This document shows, piece after piece, positions 6,823 to 13,843 of a stretch of 14,608 nt of DNA. The notes under the pieces were generated by a model that was given only the letters and a program-made list of their open reading frames with translations, was not told where the DNA came from and did not search any database. Within the stretch, counting starts at the first letter, position 1. Every line of letters begins with the position of its first letter. The position numbers and the translations under genes are program-made. Source of the stretch: Alphaproteobacteria bacterium (GTDB lineage: Bacteria; Pseudomonadota; Alphaproteobacteria; Sphingomonadales; Emcibacteraceae); the NCBI GenBank assembly GCA_030432815.1, contig JAUILB010000036.1:1-14608 (forward strand), written 5' to 3'.

Positions 6823-7482
6823 ATGCTTGATCCTGCAGTGATGATGGAATATATGCCGGCCTTCTGGGACGGTTTCATTGTGACGGCAGAAGTCAGTATC
6901 TTATCCATTATTGGTAGTTTTATAATCGGTTTACTGATCGCTTTATTACGCATTTCAGAAAATAAAGTGTGTAGGTTTGCGGCTTTATTTTATGTAGATA
7001 TTTTTCGAAATATTCCATTTCTGGTTTTGATATTTTTTGCGTATTACGGACTGCCTGAAGTTGGTATCTATATTGATGCATTTTGGACGGGCTGTTTTAC
7101 GCTCAGTATTGCTGTTGCTGCTTACGTAGCGGAAACAATTCGTGCCGGTATCCAAAATATTGATAAAGGTATTATAGAGGCGGCAAAATCATTCGGGTTT
7201 AAACGTGTGCAAATTTATACAAAAATTATCCTTCCCATCGCAATAACGTCATCCATTCGCCCGCTTGGGTCTGTGTTTATAAATCTGATACTTACAACAT
7301 CAATTTTATCAGCGATCACACTTGGTGAATTAACGTCCGCAAGTAAAATTATTGCTTCAACAACGTTTCGCCCATTTGAAGTTTATATGTTTCTGGTTAT
7401 TTTCTACGGTGTGCTTACCTTTGCTTTATCGGCTGTAATTGCCGGTTGGCATAAGTACCTCAACAGATATAATGAGGCTTAG
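6823..7482 (+). CDS. polar amino-acid ABC transporter permease, subunit 1
   Basis: 219 aa integral membrane protein of the HisQ/HisM/GlnP type. The N-terminal part (FWDGFIVTAEVSILSIIGSF) matches the family's opening membrane segment, and RNIPFLVLIFFAYYGLP is typical of polar amino-acid permeases. The cytoplasmic EAA loop that contacts the ATPase is EAAKSFGFKRVQIYTKIILP. Roughly five membrane spans are visible. It pairs with the second permease 2 nt downstream and the ATPase after that, the normal heteromeric arrangement of this importer family. The start has only a weak ribosome site and lies 6 nt after the TPR stop, so translation is probably coupled. The substrate cannot be told from the permease alone. 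Confidence 0.92.
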   Translation: MLDPAVMMEYMPAFWDGFIVTAEVSILSIIGSFIIGLLIALLRISENKVCRFAALFYVDIFRNIPFLVLIFFAYYGLPEVGIYIDAFWTGCFTLSIAVAAYVAETIRAGIQNIDKGIIEAAKSFGFKRVQIYTKIILPIAITSSIRPLGSVFINLILTTSILSAITLGELTSASKIIASTTFRPFEVYMFLVIFYGVLTFALSAVIAGWHKYLNRYNEA

Positions 7483-7484
7483 CC

Positions 7485-8159
7485 ATGTATGGTGATCAAG
7501 GCTTTACAATTTTCGATTTGCAGCTTTGGGCAGAAGGGCTTGGAATTACTTTTGGAGTATTTCTGTCATCTTCAATACTAGGCCTTATTTTTGGTTCAAT
7601 AATTGGTCTGATCAGATATTACAATATTATAGGTATAGGTAGAGTTTTAATGTTGGGGAGTGAATTTTTAAAAAACTCTCCTGTTCTTGTTCAATTATTT
7701 CTTGTCTATTTTGGTATTCCAGCTTTATTTACAATTGATTTAAGCCCAGTAGAGGCAGCGATTATCACCTTAAGTGGAAATACAGCTGCATTCATTGCTG
7801 TGATTGTTATTTCTTCGATTGATGCGATTGATAAAAAACAGCTTGAAGCAGCCCGTAGCTTCGCACTAAGTGAATGGCAAATTCTTAGATTGATAATTTA
7901 TCCTCAAAGCCTTGCCTTTGCCATGCCTATGTTTGTAAGCTTGGCGATTAACCAGTTGCAGGTAACGTCGTTGGTTTCCGTGATTGGTGTGGTTGACCTT
8001 ACACGTGTTGGCGATATCATAAACCAAAGAACGTTTGAACCTTTCATTGTCTGGCCGATCATTGGAGTAACATATTTTGTTCTGGCGAAACTGGTTGAAA
8101 GAATTGGCGCGCGACTGGAGCAACGATTCAGTGTTCATCAGGCTAGCAGTGAAATATAA
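7485..8159 (+). CDS. polar amino-acid ABC transporter permease, subunit 2
   Basis: 224 aa, second membrane subunit of the same importer. Landmarks are LWAEGLGITFGVFLSSSILG at the N-terminus and SEFLKNSPVLVQLFLVYFGI, the counterpart of the RNIPFLVLIFF stretch in subunit 1. The EAA loop is EAARSFALSEWQILRLIIYP. A GAGG ribosome site (7474-7477) inside the end of the upstream gene lies 7 nt before the ATG. The two permeases are similar in layout but clearly diverged, so they most likely form a heterodimer. Confidence 0.92.
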   Translation: MYGDQGFTIFDLQLWAEGLGITFGVFLSSSILGLIFGSIIGLIRYYNIIGIGRVLMLGSEFLKNSPVLVQLFLVYFGIPALFTIDLSPVEAAIITLSGNTAAFIAVIVISSIDAIDKKQLEAARSFALSEWQILRLIIYPQSLAFAMPMFVSLAINQLQVTSLVSVIGVVDLTRVGDIINQRTFEPFIVWPIIGVTYFVLAKLVERIGARLEQRFSVHQASSEI

Positions 8160-8171
8160 TGAGTAGAAAAT

Positions 8172-8906
8172 ATGATTGAAATTCATGACCTCCATAAAGA
8201 TTTTGGGGACTTGAAAGTCCTAAAAGGCGTTGATTTAAAAATCAAGCCAGGAGAGGTTGTTTCAATATTGGGAGGTAGTGGATCAGGAAAAAGTACGTTG
8301 ATCCGATGCATAAATGGGTTAGAGAAAATAACTTCGGGCAGTATTTTTGTTGATGATTTTGATGTCAGAAATAAAAAAGATCTGATGGAAATCAGAAAAA
8401 GATGTTCTACTGTCTTTCAGCAATTTGATCTTTATCCCCATCTCAGCGTTTTAGACAATATTGCCCTGGCACCGATTAACGTGCTGAAGCAAAATAAAAA
8501 AGATGCAAAAATAAAAGCCATGGAACTACTCAGAAGCGTGGAACTAGAGGAAAAAGCTTCCGTCTATCCCGCGCAGCTATCAGGAGGGCAGAAACAACGT
8601 ATTGGTATTTGTCGTGCCCTTGCGATGGAACCTAATTATTTACTTTTGGATGAAGTAACCAGTTCGCTTGATCCTGAGATGACCGCAGAAGTGCTTGTAA
8701 TATTGAAGAAGTTGGCGAAGGAAGGTATTACAATGATTTCTGTAACGCATGAAATTGGCTTTGCACAAGAAATATCAGACCGCATTGTTTTTCTGGACGA
8801 AGGAAAGATATTGCAAAATCTGTCCAAGGACGAATTCTTTTCCGATGAAGGCGGTAAATCTGATCCTCGCATTGCTAAGTTTTTATCAAAAATGGGTAAT
8901 CAATAA
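8172..8906 (+). CDS. polar amino-acid ABC transporter ATP-binding protein (GlnQ/HisP type)
   Basis: 244 aa ABC ATPase with all motifs intact: Walker A GGSGSGKST (residues 34-42), Q-loop VFQQFDLYPHLSVLDN, signature LSGGQKQR, Walker B YLLLDEVTSSLDPE, and H-loop VTHEIGFA. Length and the FDLYPHLSVLDN segment fit the polar amino-acid uptake group. It hydrolyses ATP on the cytoplasmic face to drive the two permeases encoded immediately upstream. Small departures from consensus are a Gly at the second position of Walker A, where Pro is usual, and V-S in place of A-A in DEATSALDPE. Neither touches a catalytic residue. A 60-nt gap follows, the longest inside the operon. Confidence 0.95.
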   Translation: MIEIHDLHKDFGDLKVLKGVDLKIKPGEVVSILGGSGSGKSTLIRCINGLEKITSGSIFVDDFDVRNKKDLMEIRKRCSTVFQQFDLYPHLSVLDNIALAPINVLKQNKKDAKIKAMELLRSVELEEKASVYPAQLSGGQKQRIGICRALAMEPNYLLLDEVTSSLDPEMTAEVLVILKKLAKEGITMISVTHEIGFAQEISDRIVFLDEGKILQNLSKDEFFSDEGGKSDPRIAKFLSKMGNQ

Positions 8907-8916
8907 TTCATTTTGA

Positions 8917-8928
8917 CCCTTGCAAGGG
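8917..8928. repeat. 12-bp perfect palindrome in the operon's largest internal gap
   Basis: CCCTTGCAAGGG lies in the 60-nt gap between the ATPase and hydrolase genes. It could be a regulator site or a local RNA structure modulating downstream expression. There is no T-tract, so it is not a typical terminator, and no convincing promoter spacing was found around it. Confidence 0.35.
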
Positions 8929-8966
8929 AATCTGACAAAGTATCTGATAAAAGGAATTCTAATCAC

Positions 8967-9995
8967 ATGAACAGACGCAAATTTTTAAAATCATCTGCGG
9001 CACTTGCAACTGTGTCCATGGCAACTAATGCGGTTTTCGCCCAGGCGCAACAACGAAATAATAATTCAGAGGACAACATGATACTTTTAACAAATGGAAC
9101 TGGCTGGGCTGGAATAGATAAAACGGCCAGTGAACTTGAAAAAGGAACCTACGGTATTGATGCAATGATTGCCGGCATCAGGATGGTTGAAGCTGAACCA
9201 AAAATTCGTAGTGTCGGCTATGGTGGTTGGCCAAATATACTGGGCGTTATGGAATTTGACGGTGGCGTTATGGATGGCACTACACGCCGGGTTGGATCAG
9301 TTGGCGCCCTTAAGCATACCTATCATGCGGCCGATGTTGCTAAGGCCGTTATGACGGAACTTAATCATGTGATGGTCACAGGCGATGGTGCTGACCGATT
9401 GGCTGCTGAAATTGGCCTGCCGAAAGTCAATACTTTATTGGAAAATTCAAAGGAAGTTTGGCTGCAAAAAATAAAAGACGTTCTTTCACCGGAAGAGTTC
9501 GAAAAATTCCCGGATATCCCACTAGCCCCTTTAAACACTTTAATCACTGACCCCGAAAAGGTACGTGATACGACCGTTTTTTTATGTAAAGACGCGAACC
9601 AGGGCATTCATGCAGCGACTAGCACATCGGGTTGGGGATGGAAATATCCCGGCAGGCTGGGTGATAGTCCAATCGTTGGTGCCGGTTTTTATGCTGATAG
9701 TAGGTACGGTGCCTGCGCGTGTACGCATACCGGTGAAATGGCCATTCGTTCAAGTACGTCACGTACGGTTGTTCTTGCCATGAAGCTGGGATATTCACTT
9801 GAGGACGCTGTGAAGCTTGCTGTTGAGGAAGTCGATGAACTCGAAACCGGCTTTATCGGACCACTTGTGATCCATGCTATTGATAATAAAGGTGGACATA
9901 AGGTCGTATCATATAATCTGGAAAAACCGGGTGAATACTGGTTCTGGAAACCATCAATGAGCAGGCCCGAACAACGTGTATCAGAAATGGTATAA
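8967..9995 (+). CDS. Tat-exported glycosylasparaginase-family Ntn hydrolase (T2 family)
   Basis: 342 aa from the ATG at 8967, preceded by AAAGGAAT. An in-frame TTG at 8913 is a poorer start because it would bury the signal. The N-terminus MNRRKFLKSSAALATVSMA is a twin-arginine signal ending near VFAQAQ. The body matches N4-(beta-N-acetylglucosaminyl)-L-asparaginases: NGTGWAG with the tryptophan corresponding to the substrate-packing Trp, SVGYGGWPN, and VMDGTTRRVGSVGAL. Autocleavage would occur at Asp-Thr in VRDTTVF, making Thr202 (codon 9570-9572) the nucleophile. RLGDSPIVGAGFYAD and THTGE supply the Arg/Asp and Thr-Gly ligand residues. The family hydrolyses GlcNAc-Asn to aspartate and aminosugar, and some relatives act on isoaspartyl peptides or asparagine. 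Its place between ATPase and binding-protein genes suggests it produces the importer's cargo in the periplasm. Confidence 0.88.
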   Translation: MNRRKFLKSSAALATVSMATNAVFAQAQQRNNNSEDNMILLTNGTGWAGIDKTASELEKGTYGIDAMIAGIRMVEAEPKIRSVGYGGWPNILGVMEFDGGVMDGTTRRVGSVGALKHTYHAADVAKAVMTELNHVMVTGDGADRLAAEIGLPKVNTLLENSKEVWLQKIKDVLSPEEFEKFPDIPLAPLNTLITDPEKVRDTTVFLCKDANQGIHAATSTSGWGWKYPGRLGDSPIVGAGFYADSRYGACACTHTGEMAIRSSTSRTVVLAMKLGYSLEDAVKLAVEEVDELETGFIGPLVIHAIDNKGGHKVVSYNLEKPGEYWFWKPSMSRPEQRVSEMV

Positions 9996-10001
9996 CCAAG
10001 T

Positions 10002-10799
10002 ATGATTTATCTTATCCGAAGCACAGTAGTTTTCATGGTTATGTTGGGTTTCGGTTTCAGCACGGTATTAGCAAGTAAGCTGGATGATATCAAAGAAAGC
10101 GGTGTCATAAAAATTGGTGTGGCACTGGGCGGCGAACCAGTCGGTTTCTGGAATGCCAAAAACGAACCAATTGGTTATGACGTTGATTTTGCCAAGCGTT
10201 TAGCAAAAGCGCTTGGTGTAGAACTTCAAATGATTAATGTTCATGGCGACGCACGGATAAGCATGCTTATTTCAGGGCAACTAGATGTCGTTGTTGGTAA
10301 TCTGACCGTTACGGAAGCCAGGCAGAAAGTTGTTGATTTTTCGGATGCCTATTTTCGAACAGGTCTGAAAATTGCCGTAAAAAAAGGTTCAGGTATTAAT
10401 AAGATCACTGATTTATCAGGAAAACGTGTTGTTGTAGGCAGAGGCACCAGCGGGGCAGTATTTTTGGAACAAGAGGTTCCGGATGCCGAACTTGTTTTTA
10501 CAGATAAATTTGCTCCGGATGGACTTTTGATGATGCGCCAGGGACGGGTCGAGGCGGGTATCGAGGATGGTTCATTTCTTGAATATATGATCGGCAGAAT
10601 GAGCAACATGGAGCTTTTACCGGGGTCCTTTGAAAGTGGTGATATTGCTGTTGGAATAAAGAAGGGGCAGCCTGAACTGGTAGACTGGGTGAATGAAGTT
10701 GTTGCACAATATGTTCAATCGGGCGAATATAGTAAAAGTTATAAAAAATGGTGGGGTCAGGATGCAATACCGCCTGACTTAACCCAACCAAATTTGTAA
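10002..10799 (+). CDS. periplasmic amino-acid-binding protein (SBP family 3), first of tandem pair
   Basis: 265 aa. A Sec signal peptide (about residues 1-25, ending FSTVLAS) lacks a lipobox, so the protein should be soluble in the periplasm. Family landmarks are IKIGVALGGEPVGFWN, EPIGYDVDFAKRLAKALG, GQLDVVVGNLTVTEARQ, VVDFSDAYFRTG and GIEDGSF, whose Asp is placed to contact a substrate amino group. It delivers an amino acid or close analogue to the ABC permeases encoded upstream. The aromatic pair GFWN sits where this family normally stacks an aromatic residue on the ligand. It starts 6 nt after the hydrolase stop without a strong ribosome site, so coupling is likely. The following gene encodes a close paralogue. 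Confidence 0.93.
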   Translation: MIYLIRSTVVFMVMLGFGFSTVLASKLDDIKESGVIKIGVALGGEPVGFWNAKNEPIGYDVDFAKRLAKALGVELQMINVHGDARISMLISGQLDVVVGNLTVTEARQKVVDFSDAYFRTGLKIAVKKGSGINKITDLSGKRVVVGRGTSGAVFLEQEVPDAELVFTDKFAPDGLLMMRQGRVEAGIEDGSFLEYMIGRMSNMELLPGSFESGDIAVGIKKGQPELVDWVNEVVAQYVQSGEYSKSYKKWWGQDAIPPDLTQPNL

Positions 10800-10814
10800 A
10801 ATATGGACGTAATA

Positions 10815-11591
10815 ATGAAGTTTCTATTTCTCACATTAACAGTGTTTTGTTTAAATATAACAGTGGCTAGTGCTGATATTCTGGATGATATTAAAGAACG
10901 TGGTTTTATCAAGATTGGTATTTCTCTTGGTGGAATGCCCATGGGAGGCAGGGACGGGCGTAATGAACCCGTTGGATATGATTATGAAGTAGCGAAGCTT
11001 CTTGCCGCAAAATTAGGCGTCGATATTCGAGTTACGGATGTTTATGGCGATGCCCGTGTTAGCCTGCTTCAATCCGGTCAGCTTGATTTGGTCATCGGTA
11101 ATATGACAGTAACTGAAAAGCGTGCCGAAGTTGTGGACTTTACCGATCCATATTTTAGAACAGGACTAAGAATTATCTACCAAAAAGGCCTGGATATAAA
11201 ATCGCCTTCCGATCTTGCCGGTAAGAAGGTTGTGGCTGGCCGGGGTACAAGTGGCGCAATTTTTATCAGCGAACAGGTTCCTGAAGCTGAACTGGTATAT
11301 ACTGAAAATTTTGCACCCAACGGTGTGCTTCTTCTTCGTCAAAGAAGGGTTGATGCAGGAATTGAAGATAGTTCAACGGCTGATTATGTCATAAGTCAGA
11401 TTGATAGCCTGTCTTTACTTCCCGGCGTTTTTGTCAGCGGTAATATTGCAATGGGTGTAAAAAAAGGACAGCCTGAATTTTTAGCATATTTGAATGAATT
11501 CATCGCTGAATATATTCAGGATGGTGAATACGAAAAAAATATTAAAAGGTGGTGGGGCGAAGACGCCGAAATTCCGGATCTGACACAATGA
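10815..11591 (+). CDS. periplasmic amino-acid-binding protein (SBP family 3), second of tandem pair
   Basis: 258 aa from the ATG at 10815, chosen because MKFLFLTLTVFCLNITVASA is a clean Sec signal. An in-frame ATG at 10803 would add only M-D-V-I. The protein is a paralogue of the preceding one along its whole length: IKIGISLGGMPMGG, EPVGYDYEVAKLLAAKLGV, GQLDLVIGNMTVTEKR, VVDFTDPYFRTG, GIEDSSTADY and a shared C-terminal RWWGEDAEIPDLTQ. The main pocket difference visible is GGRDGRN where the first copy has GFWNAKN, so the stacking aromatic is lost. The two probably recognise different, related ligands for the same permease. Its stop overlaps the cutC start in ATGA. Confidence 0.92.
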   Translation: MKFLFLTLTVFCLNITVASADILDDIKERGFIKIGISLGGMPMGGRDGRNEPVGYDYEVAKLLAAKLGVDIRVTDVYGDARVSLLQSGQLDLVIGNMTVTEKRAEVVDFTDPYFRTGLRIIYQKGLDIKSPSDLAGKKVVAGRGTSGAIFISEQVPEAELVYTENFAPNGVLLLRQRRVDAGIEDSSTADYVISQIDSLSLLPGVFVSGNIAMGVKKGQPEFLAYLNEFIAEYIQDGEYEKNIKRWWGEDAEIPDLTQ

Positions 11592-12322
11592 AAAAAATAA
11601 CATTTGAGGTATGCGTTGATACAATTCAGGGCGCTATTGATGCTGTAAATAATGGCGCGGACCGGCTTGAGCTTTGTGATGCACTTGGTATAGGTGGTAC
11701 AACGCCGTCCGCAGGATTAATGCAGCGCGCAGCAAAGCTTGGGAAACCTATTTACGCAATGATACGCCCGCGGGGTGGTGATTTTATCTTTAATTTTGAA
11801 GATATGGATGTAATGATGCATGACATTGATACCTGCCGCAAGTATGGTATGGCTGGTATTGTGATTGGCATAACTCACGAAAATGGTGCACTTGATATTG
11901 CCAAGCTTAAAAAGCTTATCGACCATGCTGAAGGACTTGGTGTAACGCTTCATCGTGCCTTTGATGTTACACCGGATACGTCGGAAGCATTGGAACAGGC
12001 GATAGAACTTGGCATAGAACGTATCCTTACGTCAGGTCAGAAAGAAACCGCGCTGGAAGGCGCGCTTAAAATCAAATCCGTAATTGATGAAGCAGATGGT
12101 CGTATTTCAATAATGCCGTGTTCAAAAATAAACCCGCCAAATGTTGATGCCCTTTTCAAGATTTTTTCTGTCAGTGAAATTCATTCCTCATGCCGTACAA
12201 TGGTGGGCAGTCCTTATGCGGAAAATGCACCGAGCATGGCACCGGGTGATGATTTTTCCCGCCATATTACCGATCCAAAAAAGGTAAAGGCACTTTCAGA
12301 TTATTTAGATAATCTTGCATAA
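11588..12322 (+). CDS. cutC: CutC family TIM-barrel protein
   Basis: 244 aa from the ATG at 11588, which shares ATGA with the stop of the upstream binding-protein gene. An in-frame ATG at 11549 would lie inside that gene and add a non-family tail. CutC signatures are FEVCVDTIQGAIDAVNNGAD, RLELCDALGIGGTTPSAGL, AMIRPRGGDF, LHRAFDV, ERILTSGQKETALEG and the late HSSCRT. The family is named for copper homeostasis from E. coli genetics, but its enzymatic role is not established and the fold is that of an enzyme. Nothing else in this operon concerns copper. Its setting inside an amino-acid uptake and hydrolysis operon argues for a metabolic role here, as inference. The protein is cytoplasmic, with no signal peptide. 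Confidence 0.92.
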   Translation: MKKITFEVCVDTIQGAIDAVNNGADRLELCDALGIGGTTPSAGLMQRAAKLGKPIYAMIRPRGGDFIFNFEDMDVMMHDIDTCRKYGMAGIVIGITHENGALDIAKLKKLIDHAEGLGVTLHRAFDVTPDTSEALEQAIELGIERILTSGQKETALEGALKIKSVIDEADGRISIMPCSKINPPNVDALFKIFSVSEIHSSCRTMVGSPYAENAPSMAPGDDFSRHITDPKKVKALSDYLDNLA

Positions 12323-12341
12323 GGAAGCGGACATTCAATAA

Positions 12342-13832
12342 ATGCCTGAAAATAAGGGACTTTATCAACATTTTTTGGCCCGCATAAAGCATGTTGGTGA
12401 TAAACTCTTTCTTAATGCGGCATATACAACTTACTTATATTCCGACATTGATCCACTATGTGCGAAAATACAGGCTGTAATGAGTGGTGCAGGTGTACAG
12501 AAAGCAAGCCGCGTATTGGTGCAGGTGGAAAAATCCGCTGAAGCAGTGCTGCTTTATTTGGCCTGCCTGCGTTTGGGGGCAATCTTTGTACCGTTAAATA
12601 CCGGATATACTCAAAGTGAAGTTGCGTATTTTTTTGAAAATTCTGAGCCGGATTTGTGTGTTTGTGATCCTGCAAAAAAGAATATGTTTAATGCAATTGC
12701 CGATAAAAAACAGGTTATGACACTTGGCAAAAACCAAGATGGTGATTTTTGGGATCAGGTTCAATCGATTAATCGGGAAGTGGATATTGCTTTAATATCC
12801 GGCAACGATGTAGCGGCCATCCTTTATACATCAGGAACGACAGGCCGTTCAAAAGGGGCGATGCTTAGTCATGAAAATCTTAAGTCAAATGTTGAAGTTT
12901 TAAGTACTCTTTGGCAATGGACAGAAGATGATGTGCTACTGCATACATTACCAATATTTCATGTGCACGGGCTTTTTGTTGCGCTGCATTGCGCCCTATG
13001 GACAACCAACACGGTGATATTTCACGAAAAATTTAATGTGAAAGATGTTGTTGCCGATTTGCCGCGAAGCACTGTACTGATGGGGGTGCCTACCCATTAT
13101 GTGCGTCTGCTTGATGATGAAGGTTTTACACAAGAAACGTGTAAAAATATGCGTTTATTTTTATCGGGCTCTGCGCCATTGCTTTCAGAAACATTTAAAC
13201 AATTCGAAGAAAGAACCGGACATAAAATTCTGGAACGATACGGTATGACAGAAGCTGGCATGATCACATCAAACCCATATGCTGGTGATCGTGTTGCGGG
13301 CACTGTGGGTTTTCCGCTCCCGGGCGTTGAGGCAAGGCTTGGTAACGAACAGGACGGAAAAGGCGTTCTGGAAATTAAAGGGCCAAATGTATTTAAAGGA
13401 TATTGGCGTATGCCGGAAAAAACAGCGGAAGAATTTACAAGCGACGGTTATTTTATCACAGGTGATATATCAAGTATGGATGCAGACGGGCGCATTTCTA
13501 TTGTAGGGCGCGCCAAAGATCTTATAATTAGTGGTGGCCTTAATGTTTACCCAAAGGAAATAGAAAGCTTAATTGATGAGATTGAAGGGGTCAATGAATC
13601 TGCCGTGATCGGTGTGCCACATCCAGACTTTGGCGAAGGGGTTACCGCTATTATTGTACTTGATGAAAATGTGACATTATGTGAAATTGACATCAGCATA
13701 TCATTAAAAGACAAGATTGCGGCTTTTAAACAACCAAAAAAAATATTTATTGTGAGCAGTTTGCCACGCAATACAATGGGGAAAGTTCAGAAAAACCAAC
13801 TGCGTAAGCAATACGCAGATATATATAAGTAA
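12342..13832 (+). CDS. matB: malonyl-CoA synthetase (MatB-type acyl-CoA ligase)
   Basis: 496 aa member of the AMP-forming ANL superfamily. Motifs are AILYTSGTTGRSKGAMLSHE (ATP loop, YTSGTTG at 162-168), LPIFHVHGLFVA, LERYGMTEAGM, GYFITGD and GRAKDLIISGGLNVYPKE. PRNTMGKVQK contains the acyl-adenylation lysine, Lys481. Long stretches, including VQVEKSAEAVLLYLACLR, RIAGTVGFPLP-like VAGTVGFPLPG, KGPNVFKGYWRMPEKTA and ESAVIGVPHPDFGEGVTA, agree with rhizobial MatB as I know it, which makes malonyl-CoA from malonate, ATP and CoA in the cytoplasm. Methylmalonate or another small diacid is an alternative substrate. The gene lies 19 nt after cutC with AAGGAAG overlapping that stop. No malonyl-CoA decarboxylase or malonate transporter gene is in the window. 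Confidence 0.9.
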   Translation: MPENKGLYQHFLARIKHVGDKLFLNAAYTTYLYSDIDPLCAKIQAVMSGAGVQKASRVLVQVEKSAEAVLLYLACLRLGAIFVPLNTGYTQSEVAYFFENSEPDLCVCDPAKKNMFNAIADKKQVMTLGKNQDGDFWDQVQSINREVDIALISGNDVAAILYTSGTTGRSKGAMLSHENLKSNVEVLSTLWQWTEDDVLLHTLPIFHVHGLFVALHCALWTTNTVIFHEKFNVKDVVADLPRSTVLMGVPTHYVRLLDDEGFTQETCKNMRLFLSGSAPLLSETFKQFEERTGHKILERYGMTEAGMITSNPYAGDRVAGTVGFPLPGVEARLGNEQDGKGVLEIKGPNVFKGYWRMPEKTAEEFTSDGYFITGDISSMDADGRISIVGRAKDLIISGGLNVYPKEIESLIDEIEGVNESAVIGVPHPDFGEGVTAIIVLDENVTLCEIDISISLKDKIAAFKQPKKIFIVSSLPRNTMGKVQKNQLRKQYADIYK

Positions 13833-13843
13833 CAGAGGGAACT

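Noticed and set aside
8913..8966. TTG start at 8913 for the glycosylasparaginase-family gene
   Set aside because: It would put 18 hydrophilic residues before a twin-arginine signal. The ATG at 8967 has a ribosome site and begins the signal directly.
11549..11587. Earlier ATG for cutC
   Set aside because: It lies within the binding-protein gene and adds an arginine-rich tail foreign to CutC. The ATGA overlap at 11588 is a typical coupled start.
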